From positions 1 to 64,000 of the forward strand of contig CAVWUA010000015.1 of assembly GCA_963758025.1 (NCBI GenBank): a DNA stretch of 64,000 nucleotides. The letters run 5' to 3'. This document shows, one piece after another, positions 56,204-64,000 of the stretch; the stretch's first letter is position 1, and each line of letters opens with the position of its first letter. Both the position numbers and the translations under genes were made by a program. The notes beneath the pieces are model-generated. The model saw only the letters and a list, made by a program, of their open reading frames with translations. It made no database searches and was not told the origin of the DNA. The stretch comes from CAVWUA01 sp963758025 (GTDB lineage Bacteria > Planctomycetota > Planctomycetia > Isosphaerales > Isosphaeraceae).

Positions 56204-58259
56204 ATGACGGCGGAGGTGAACCGATCGAAACCGTCGAGCCTGTCTCCCTCGAACAACTCCGTCGCCTGGGCCTGCCGCACCAGGACGCCCTCGACCTGTT
56301 GCGGGGCCTGGAGGTCGCGTCGCGTCAAGCCGACGCAATGAGCCGCTGGGCGTATGTGAGCCGGCAGGTCCTCCGGCCGGACCACCCGCCCCCCGTCCAC
56401 GAGGCCGTCTTCCGCGCCCTGTACCGCGACTGGGACCCCGAAAACGGGCCGCCCCCGGCCTGGATTCCGCCGGAGGACGCCCGGTCGCGCTGCCATCTCG
56501 GCCGGCTCCTGGACCGGCTGGGGTTCGCCAACGAGGCGGAGTTTCGCGCCTGGTCGGTCCGGGATCGTGCCGGGTTCTGGGACGTGATGGCCCGCGAGCT
56601 GGCGATCCGGTTCGCCCGCCCGCCCCGCGCCGTGGTGGACCTGGCGGACGGGCCGGAGCGTCCCGACTGGTTCCCGGGGGCGTTGCTGAACATCACCGAC
56701 AGTTGCTTTCAGGCCGATCCGGGGGCCATCGCCGTATGTCAGCACGGGGAAAATGGGGAGCGCCGCGCCGTCTCCTACGCCGATCTGGAGCGGCTGAGCG
56801 ATCGGGTGGCGGCCGGGCTGGTCGCGGCGGGCCTGGTCCCCGGCGATGCCGTCGGCCTGCTGCTGCCGATGACGGTCGAGGCCGTCGCCGCGCTGCTCGG
56901 CATCCTCCGCGCCGGCTGCGTGGCCGTCGGCGTGGCCGAGAGTTTCGCCCCGCCGGAGATCGACCTGCGGCTCCGGCTCGGCGGCGCGCGGCTGGTCATC
57001 ACCCAGCAGGGCATCCACCGGCGCGGGACCGTCCTGCCGCTCTATTCCAGGCTGGAGCGGCTCCACGACATGCCGGCCGTCGTCATCCCGACGGGGGGCG
57101 AGCCGTTCGAGCCCCGCGCGGGGGACCGGACGTGGGACGACTTCCTTCCACCCGCCGGCGCGGGGGCATCGGTGCCCCGCGAACCGTCGTCGCACGCGAT
57201 CATCCTGTTTTCCTCGGGAACGACGGGGGAGCCGAAGGCGATCCCCTGGACGCAGACGACCCCGATCAAGGCCGCGGCCGACGGCTGGCTCTACCACGAC
57301 ATCGGGCCGGGGGATGTGGTCGCCTGGCCGACCAGCCCCGGCTGGATGATGGGCCCCTGGCTGGTCTTCGCCACGCTCATGAACCGGGGGACGATCGCCC
57401 TCTACGACGGGCACCCCGGCACGGAAGGCTTCTGCCGGTTCGTCGAGGAGGCCGGCGTCACGACCCTGGGCGTCGTTCCGAGCCTGGTCGCCGCCTGGCG
57501 AGCGCACGCCTGGCCGGAGGCCCACGACTGGAGCCGGATCGAGCGGTTCAGCTCGACCGGCGAGTGTTCCAACCCGGGCGACATGTTCTATCTGATGTCC
57601 CGCGCCGGCTACCGGCCGGTGATCGAGTATTGCGGCGGGACCGAGATCGGCGGCGGCTACATCACCAGCAATCCGCTGCTCCCGAACGCCCCCGCCTGTT
57701 TCAACACGGTCGCTTACGGGATCGAGCTGGCGATCCGGGACGAGCAGGGGCAGCCCGCCGACCGCGGCGAGGGCTTCCTGATCGGTCCCTCGGTGGGCCT
57801 CTCCAACGAATTGCTCAACCGCGACCACCACGCAACCTATTTTGAAGGCACCCCGGAGGGGGAGGGGGGCCCCCCTTGCGCCGACATGGGGACCGGATCG
57901 AGCGGCTGCCCGGGGGGTTTTATCGCGTCCTCGGCCGGGTGGACGACACGATGAACCTGGGGGGCATCAAGGTCTCGGCCGTCGAGATCGAGCGCGTGCT
58001 GAACCGGCATCCAGGGGTGCGGGAGTCCGCCGCCGTGGCGGTCCCGCGGGATGCCGGCGGCCCGGGGCAACTCGTCGCGTACGTCGTCCCGGACGGGCCG
58101 GATCGGGAGGCCGGGGCCTTGCGGGACGAGCTGCAATCCCTGATCAGCACGCGGTTGAACCCGCTGTTCCGGCTGGATAAGGTCATCCTCGTCGACGCGC
58201 TGCCGCGGACGGCGTCCAACAAGGTGATGCGACGCCTGCTCCGCGCCGGCCCCTCCTGA
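56204..58259 (+). CDS. AMP-forming acyl-CoA synthetase, probably acetoacetate/short-chain specific (two frameshifts)
   Basis: About 684 residues when corrected. The ATG at 56204 is out of frame with the body and needs a one-base shift near 56220; coding is then intact to about 57870, where a second shift in a G-rich run leads to DRIERLPGGFYRVLGRVDDTM. It has an ACS-like N-terminal part (WSVRDRAGFWDVMARELAIR), the AMP-binding P-loop IILFSSGTTGEPKAIPWTQ, YCGGTEIGGGYITSN, GRVDDTMNLGGIKVS, and the C-terminal catalytic Lys region PRTASNKVMRRLLR. It would activate acetoacetate, 3-hydroxybutyrate or a similar acid to its CoA ester using ATP. It is sandwiched between 3-hydroxybutyrate dehydrogenase and 3-hydroxyacyl-CoA dehydrogenase. 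Confidence 0.82.
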
Positions 58260-58306
58260 TCCGAACCGCATCCCCGCGCGTCGAACGAACCCGAGGAGCT
58301 TCCGGC

Positions 58307-59257
58307 ATGCAACTCAGCGACATCCGCCGCGCGCTGGTCGTCGGCGCCGGCACGATGGGGCCTGGCATCGCGCAGGTCTATGCGATCGCCGGCTTCGAGG
58401 TCGATCTCCACGACCTCCACGCGGCGGCCCTCGATCGCGCCCGGGAACGGGTCCGGTCGAGCCTGGCCCAGCTCGCCGAGTTCGGCGCGATCCGGGCGGA
58501 GGACGTGCCGGCGATCGCGGCCCGGATTCGCTACACGACCGACCTGGCCTCGGTCGCCCCGCTCGCCGACGTCGTGACCGAGGCGATCGTCGAGGACCGG
58601 CAGGCGAAGCGGGACCTTTTCCTCGCCCTGGACGGGATGCTCCGGCCCGAGGCCCTCGTGGCGAGCAACACGTCGGGCCTCGATGTCTTCACGCTCCTGC
58701 AAGACGCGACCCCCGCCCGGATGCCGAACCTGATCATCCACCATTACTTCCTGCCCGCCACGATCGTCCCGCTGGTGGAGGTCGTCATGGGACCGCGAAC
58801 AGCGCGGGAGACCCTCGACCTGTCGGTCCAGCTCCTGGAAACTCTCGGCCGCGTGCCGGTCGTGCTCCGCGAGTTCCACGCGCACTTCATCGTCAATCGC
58901 TTCCAGATCGCCCTCGGCGCGGTGGTCGCCGAGCTGCTGGCCGAGGGGGTGGCCTCGGCCGAGGAGATCGACCGGGCAGTGAAGTCCTCCCTGGGCATCC
59001 GGCTGCCGATCGTCGGCGTCGCGCAGACGCTCGACTTCACCGGCCTGGACCTCGTCGCCCGCCTCCTCCGCCACAGCGACCGCGACCCTTCCTACTTCGA
59101 CGCCCTCGTCGCCGAGGGCCGCACCGGCGCGAAGGCGGGCCAGGGCCTCTACGACTACGGCGGGCGGTCCCTCTCGGAAGTCGAACGGGAGCGCGACCGG
59201 AAGTACTGGAGCAACTATCAGAATCTCAAGGAGCTGGATGCCTTCAAACCGATCTGA
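58307..59257 (+). CDS. 3-hydroxyacyl-CoA dehydrogenase family protein
   Basis: 316 residues, intact, 47 bases after the synthetase. Rossmann motif VVGAGTMGPGIAQVYAIAGF at the N terminus; catalytic Glu/His region LIIHHYFLPATIVPLVEVVM; helical C-terminal domain with FIVNRFQIALGAVVAELLAE and the ending GRTGAKAGQGLYDYGG. Members oxidise L-3-hydroxyacyl-CoA or related hydroxy acids (including L-gulonate and carnitine) with NAD+. In this operon the likely substrate is 3-hydroxybutyryl-CoA, so the cluster could handle either enantiomer of hydroxybutyrate (inference). A GAGGAG box precedes the ATG. A 14-bp hairpin follows. Confidence 0.88.
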   Translation: MQLSDIRRALVVGAGTMGPGIAQVYAIAGFEVDLHDLHAAALDRARERVRSSLAQLAEFGAIRAEDVPAIAARIRYTTDLASVAPLADVVTEAIVEDRQAKRDLFLALDGMLRPEALVASNTSGLDVFTLLQDATPARMPNLIIHHYFLPATIVPLVEVVMGPRTARETLDLSVQLLETLGRVPVVLREFHAHFIVNRFQIALGAVVAELLAEGVASAEEIDRAVKSSLGIRLPIVGVAQTLDFTGLDLVARLLRHSDRDPSYFDALVAEGRTGAKAGQGLYDYGGRSLSEVERERDRKYWSNYQNLKELDAFKPI

Positions 59258-59301
59258 GACACGCGCATGCGGATACTTCCTCCTTCGGATCTTCGTCAGG
59301 G

Positions 59302-59345
59302 GGGCACCGCCCACCTCCTGGAAAATACGATGGTGGGCGGTGCCC
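59302..59345. repeat. REP-like inverted repeat / terminator
   Basis: GGGCACCGCCCACC (59302-59315) pairs perfectly with GGTGGGCGGTGCCC (59332-59345) over a 16-base loop, 45 bases after the dehydrogenase stop, followed by ACCCTACAAAAT. The element GGTGGGCGGTGCCCACCCTAC resembles extragenic palindromes that are dispersed in many genomes. It may also terminate the hydroxybutyrate operon. Confidence 0.55.
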
Positions 59346-59416
59346 ACCCTACAAAATGAGCGACCGGATGATCGTCACCGCGACCGGGACGATCAGGCCG
59401 GGCATCAGCAGGTTCA

Positions 59417-59626
59417 TCACCGGCATGCCGAGACCTCCGCCCGACTCGACGCTCCGCTCAGAAGGATGGTCGTGAGCCGGGATCGCTGTTCCAAGTTGAT
59501 CTCCCCCTTTCGATAATGGGCATCGAGATCGTCCAGGCATTCCTGAATGGTCTCGGCTTTGCCAGGATAGTAGGGGTGGTTCGCGATCATCGCCAGCGTA
59601 CGTTGCAGGCGGCTGTATTCGATCAT
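59417..59626 (-). CDS. Small protein of unknown function
   Basis: About 69 residues starting MIEYSRLQRTLAMIANHPYY, with AAGGA ten bases upstream; a longer start at 59671 is possible. The sequence is helical and charged, including YPGKAETIQECLDDLDAHYR and GEINLEQRSRLTTILLSG, with no signal peptide or metal motif. No family recognised. It is divergent from the hydrolase at 59701, sharing a 74-base gap. Confidence 0.55.
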   Translation of the reverse strand: MIEYSRLQRTLAMIANHPYYPGKAETIQECLDDLDAHYRKGEINLEQRSRLTTILLSGASSRAEVSACR

Positions 59627-59700
59627 GGTGTGGTCCTTCTGGGGATTGCTTCGGCTCGATACGATCTCCATAGAACAGACTCCCGGAAATTTCCACAGTG

Positions 59701-60646
59701 ATGCACGTCAAAGGCCCTGAATCCATCGTTCTGGAAGGCTGCGCGGGGGACCGTTACTGGATCACCAACCCCTTCGAGTTCACCGGCGTCGCCGCCGTTG
59801 ATGAACGTCTTTCCGACTATCCGCTCGTGGTCTTCCGACCCTCCGGGCGGCCCTCGGGAGAAACGCCGGTGGTGGTTGGCCTGAATGGCATGGCGGCGCC
59901 GTACCGTCAGCTCGGCTTCATCGTGCCGACCCTGCTCGACATGGGGATCGCCTGCGTTCTCTTCGATACGCCGGTGGCCGGGGAACGGAGCCTGGTCCGA
60001 CAGTCCTCGGCCGATATTCTTCAGGAGCTGGAAGGGTTCGCCGAGCACCGCGTCCCGGTATCGTCGGCCCTGGTCCTCCGCCTGTTCCAGGCGGTCGCCC
60101 GCGATTATGAAACCGTCTTTCACCTGCTCGCGGAGCGCTACGGATTGACCGACCCTCGGCGCGCCTTGCTCGGCGTGAGCCTGGGTTCCCTCTTATCGTC
60201 GTTCGCGTTTCTGCGGGATGGGATCGGCCTGCGCCTGCTCGGAACGGTCGGTCACGCCGACCTCCGACGGTTCGCGCTCAGCTACACGCCGCCCTCGCAC
60301 CGATTCCTGTCGTCGCTGCCCCTTAAGTGGGTCGGCAATCTCGTCGGCCCGAAGGCCGTCACGGGACTGGCGTTTCTCCGGGTGTTGCACGAGCTGGGGC
60401 AGGGCCACGGACATGCTCACACCGCCAACCCGATGACCTACCTCGACCGCGTCGGCGCGGGTCGGAAGGTCCGCTTTCTCGTCGGCGCGGACGACCCGCT
60501 CGTGAAACCCGCCGACGCCATCGAGTGTGCCCGCAAGTTCCCGGACGGGGATTGCTACGTGGTTCCGGGACTGGATCACGGCGGGGATGGGTTCGCCGGC
60601 CACGTGCGCGTTTTTTCTCGAAACACAGCTCGGGGATTGGGCGTGA
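59701..60646 (+). CDS. Alpha/beta hydrolase, dienelactone hydrolase/acyl-hydrolase-like (one late frameshift)
   Basis: About 315 residues. Start 59701 (MHVKGPESIVLEGCAGDRYW; a GTG precedes it). The fold motifs are VVVGLNGMAAPYRQLGF (oxyanion region), the nucleophile elbow ALLGVSLGSLLSSF, the acid in LVGADDPLVKP, and the His in VPGLDHGGDGFAGH. A run of six T at 60611-60616 looks one base too long: removing one T restores HVRVFLETQLGDWA and a stop at 60644-60646, a natural family C terminus. As written, the frame runs on to 60795. Substrate unknown. Confidence 0.72.
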
Positions 60647-60976
60647 GGGAAACCGATCGAAACCGGATCGACCGAGACCCACAAATCGTGACAATTCGCC
60701 GGATTTACGCACCCGGCACGGGGAGAGAAGCGGTTTTGCCCACGTTCCAGGGAGACGAATCTTCGCCACGGCAGTTGTTAAAGAAAGCCATATAGTCTCC
60801 AATGAGAACATTGCAATGATTTTTTTACCCCCGATGCTTGCTCACGAGTGACCCGGACGGTAGAGTCAGCGTCACCGGGTGTGAGATCTCACGCGAGCAA
60901 CACGTGCTGAGTCCGCGCCGTCTTCATCCCGTCTTATCCATCACGATTGTCCATTGCACCGTAGCGAGGAGCTGCT
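60647..60976. promoter_or_regulatory. Intergenic region upstream of the beta-helix adhesin
   Basis: 330 bases with no supported gene. It includes a T-rich run near 60820 and a perfect 12-base palindrome GTGAGATCTCAC at 60881-60892, 85 bases before the adhesin start, which could be an operator for a dimeric regulator. A GAGGAG box lies just before 60977. Confidence 0.4.
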
Positions 60977-63900
60977 ATGTCGTTCTCCCATCGACGGAAG
61001 CGCCCAGGTGATAACCGACGACCTCGCATCATGGATGCAAGCAATGCAGCCCGGAGACCGGCGGGACGACGTTTGCGTCCCCTGGCCGAGGCCCTGGAGG
61101 CCCGGACGCTGCTCTCGACGTACACCGTGGACCACTTCGTTGACGAGAACGACGGGAACATCGGCGCGGGCAACCTGTCGCTCCGTGAGGCGATCCTGCT
61201 GGCCAACGCCAACCCGGGCGAGGACCAGATCACGATCCCGGCCGGGACCTACCGCCTGGCGATCGCGGGGGCCAACGAGGACGCCGGGCTGACCGGCGAC
61301 CTGGACATCACCGATAGCGTCCAGATCAGCGGCGCCGGGATCGGCGCGACGACCATCAACGGGGCCGGGCTCGACCGGGTCTTCCAGATCGTCGGGACGT
61401 TCCGGGCGACGGACAACCCGGTCGTCTCGATCTCGGGAATGACGATCACCGGCGGCCAGACGCCGAACTCCACCGGCACCATCCACGGCGGCGGCATCCA
61501 GAACAGCAATTCGACGCTGACTCTGGACACCTGCTCGATCACGGGGAACGCGACCGGCACGGGTTACGCTGGCGGCCGGGGCGGCGGCGTCAACGTGGAC
61601 GGGGGCACGCTGACGATCACCAACTCCGTCATCGACGGCAACACCACCGGCAATGGCTCCGCCCAGGGGGGAGATGGGGGTGGCGTGGGCGGCAACGCCT
61701 CCACCATCACGATCCAGGACAGCTTCGTCCGCAACAACAGGACGGGCGTCGCCACGGGTTCCGCCGGCACCATCACGGCCGGGCGCGGGGGACTCTACAG
61801 CTCGTCGGGCGAGCCGAGCTACCCCGGCACGCTGACCGTCACCAATACCCAGGTCCTCGGCAACGCGACCGGCGATGCCGTCACGACCGTTTCCAAGGGC
61901 CTCGGCGGGGGCATTTACAACTACTCCGGCAGCGCACTCTACCTGACCGGCTCGACCGTCGCGAACAATACCGCCTACCAGGGCGGTGGCGTCATGACCG
62001 ACAACGGCACCGACGGCGAGATCATTGATTCGTCAATCACCAACAATACCGCCAACGGCGGCCGGGGCGGCGGACTCTACGTCGCCACATCGCTGCTCTC
62101 GATGATCTCCGGGACCACCATCTCCGGCAATACGGTCACGAATGCCGGCCTCTTCCGACGGCGGCGGCGGAATCTATACCAATGCGCATGCGTTCGACAC
62201 CACCCCGCGCAAGATCGGCCTGATCGTCAACTCGACGATCGCCAACAACACCGTCAGCGCGAAGGCCTCCGCAAGCTCGGACTACGCCAATGGCGGCGGG
62301 ATCTACAACTCGGGCCAGATCGACGAGATCCTGAACACGACCATCGCCAGCAACGCGGCGAGGACGGCGGGCGGCCTCTTCCACGCGCTCTTCAGCAACT
62401 ACACGCCGACCATCGGCGCGATGACCAACACCATCATCGCCAACAACACCGCCCCGATCGGCGCGGATGACTTCGATCAGCGCGGGGACGTGACCTCGTT
62501 CTCCAACAACCTTGTCGAAGACCCCAACGGGCACACGATCACCAGCGGCACCAACGGCAACATCGTCGGCATGGACCCGATGCTCGACGTGCTGGCCGAC
62601 AACGGCGGCCCGACCCAGACGATGGCCCTGCTGACCGGCAGCCCCGCCATCGACGCCGGCCTCAACACCGGCGCCCCCGCCACCGACCAGCGCGGCGTGA
62701 GCCGTCCCCAGGGGACTATCGTCGACATCGGCGCCTTCGAGTTGGCGGTCGCCAGCCACGCGCCGGTGGCGAACAACCTGTCGGTGACGACCGACGAGGA
62801 CACCGCCGTTTCGGGGACCGTCACGGCCAGCGATCCCGACGGCGACACGCTGACCTTCTCCGTCGTCGCGCAGGCGAAGAACGGGACGCTCCAGTTCAAT
62901 ACCGACGGCACCTTCACCTACACCCCCAACGCCAATTTCCAGGGCAACGACAGCTTCGATTTCGTCGCCAGCGACGGCACGAACACCAGCAATGTCGCCC
63001 AGGTGAGCATCACCGTCCAGGCCGTCAACGATCCCCCGATGGCCGACAACGTGTCGATCACGATCGACGAGGACCAGCTCGCCCAGGGCACGCTGACGGC
63101 GACCGACGCCGATGGCGACACGCTCACCTTCGCGCGGGCCACCGTTCCGAGCCACGGCGTGGCGGCCGTCCGGCCGGACGGAACTTACTTATATCAGCCC
63201 GATTACTTCTACAACGGCCCGGACAGTTTCACCTTCACCGTCACCGACGGCACGGCCACCATCACGCGCACCGTCACCATCACCATCAACGCGGTGAACG
63301 ACCCCGCCTATGCCGAGAATCAGACGATCACAACCGACGAGGACACGGCCTACAACGGGCAGGTGACGGCCGTGGAGGTGGAGGAAGACCCGGTCACCTT
63401 CACGCTGGAGTCCGACCCGTCCCACGGCACCGCGATCGTCAACATCGACGGCACGTTCACCTACACGCCCGCGGCCGACTATAACGGCGACGACAGCTTC
63501 ACCTTCCGCGCGGCCGACAACCAGGGGGCCTCAACCGTCGGGACCGTCACGGTCACGGTCCAGCCGGTCAACGATGCCCCCGTTGCCAACAACGACAGCT
63601 ACAGCGTCGATGAAGATCAGACGCTGACGATCGCCACCCCAACGCCGGTCTCCTCACTGACCATGCAGAGCAAGCCGGGCGACTATGTCGGCGATGGGAT
63701 GAGCTACAGCTACACCACGGCCAACGCCGGCTTCTCCGGCAATGACAACTTCGACCACGGCGCCACGATCCTCGTCAATACCACGGACGGCACCTCCCAA
63801 TGGAGGCTGGATTTCGCGGCCCCGTTCTCGGAGTACCTGACACCGGGCCTGTACCTCGACGCCATGCGGTTCGGGTTCCAGGACGCCAACAAGCCGGGGC

Positions 63901-64000
63901 TGGAGGTTTCGGGCGACGGCCGCGGAGAAAATGCACTCACCGGCCAGTTCCTGGTTTACGAGGTGGCGTACAACGCGGACAAGTCGGACATCACCAGCTT
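60977..64000 (+). CDS. LEPR-XLL beta-helix adhesin with cadherin-like repeats (one frameshift, runs off the edge)
   Basis: The start at 60977 (MSFSHRRKRPGDNRRPRIMD) is followed by LAEALEARTLLST, the LEPR-XLL motif. Residues to about 500 form a right-handed beta-helix (GGGIQNSNSTLTLDTCSITG, GGGIYNYSGSALYLTGSTVA). A shift near 62150 joins NAGLF to GGIYTNAHAFDTTPRK; after it the frame stays open to the window end. A choice-of-anchor Q-type segment (DNGGPTQTMALLTGSPAIDA) ends the helix. Then come at least four Ig/cadherin-like units, each with DEDTAVSGTVTASDPDGDTL-type openings and a TFTYTPNANFQGNDSF-type ending, spaced about 92 residues apart. The last visible part (SSLTMQSKPGDYVGDGMSYS) is a different domain. 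Surface adhesin or extracellular matrix protein, at least 1,000 residues. Confidence 0.85.

Noticed and set aside
1..64000. A complete defence, prophage or biosynthetic system
   Set aside because: Apart from an orphan SUKH protein and one IS element, I see no restriction, toxin-antitoxin, CRISPR, phage or NRPS/PKS genes.

Overview
The window is GC-rich DNA. From about 6.37 kb to the right edge it reads as a planctomycete, probably of the Isosphaeraceae type. The evidence is four proteins with the LEPR-XLL type N-terminal motif of planctomycete exported proteins, a planctomycete-type cytochrome c (PSCyt1) protein, a heme-domain/sugar-dehydrogenase fusion, and many small Gly/Tyr/Pro-rich exported proteins. 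The first 6.37 kb looks different. It is a tight operon of six hydrolase or oxidoreductase genes joined by ATGA overlaps, with no planctomycete hallmark. It stops abruptly inside an alpha/beta hydrolase, where it abuts the inside of an opposite-strand glycerophosphodiester phosphodiesterase gene. This is either an assembly chimera or a recombination junction. Single-base frameshifts are common throughout, often in homopolymers, so many genes are split between frames. I give such genes as one feature with the shift positions.

Layout: 0-6.4 kb, hydrolase operon (+). 6.4-7.0 kb, truncated GDPD and a small Gly/Tyr-rich exported protein (-). 7.2-8.3 kb, tRNA-Arg(CCG), an IS630-type element inserted 1 base after it, and the displaced intrinsic terminator. 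8.5-15.6 kb, an exported catabolic set: cyclase-family hydrolase, heme/PQQ-type sugar dehydrogenase, phytanoyl-CoA dioxygenase-like protein, stand-alone PSCyt1 domain, isochorismatase-ThuA fusion and FG-GAP repeat protein. 15.6-24.0 kb, a LolA/DUF2092-like protein, two paralogous envelope proteins (one with a DUF11 domain), small exported proteins and a second sugar-dehydrogenase-like protein. 24.1-31.5 kb (-), a Tat-exported multicopper oxidase and three tandem TolC/CzcC-family outer-membrane factors. 31.8-35.3 kb, small exported and LEPR-XLL proteins. 35.6-40.8 kb (+), a CusB-like adaptor that lacks its lipoyl/hairpin core, then a CusA/CzcA-type heavy-metal RND pump. 40.8-53.0 kb (-), a giant surface protein of about 4,050 residues with DUF11 modules and 20 SdrD B-like units. 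53.3 kb, a SUKH protein. 53.8-59.3 kb, a 3-hydroxybutyrate/ketone-body utilisation cluster: GntP permease, 3-hydroxybutyrate dehydrogenase, acyl/acetoacetyl-CoA synthetase and 3-hydroxyacyl-CoA dehydrogenase. 59.4-60.6 kb, a small protein and an alpha/beta hydrolase. 61.0 kb to the edge, a LEPR-XLL beta-helix adhesin with cadherin-like repeats, cut by the window end.

Two functional groups stand out. The heavy-metal group consists of adaptor, RND pump, three outer-membrane factors and a multicopper oxidase, encoded on opposite strands around 24-41 kb. It could form a copper/silver export and oxidation system with interchangeable outer-membrane channels. The ketone-body group would import 3-hydroxybutyrate, oxidise it to acetoacetate and activate it as a CoA ester. 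I see no CRISPR array, prophage or complete defence system.
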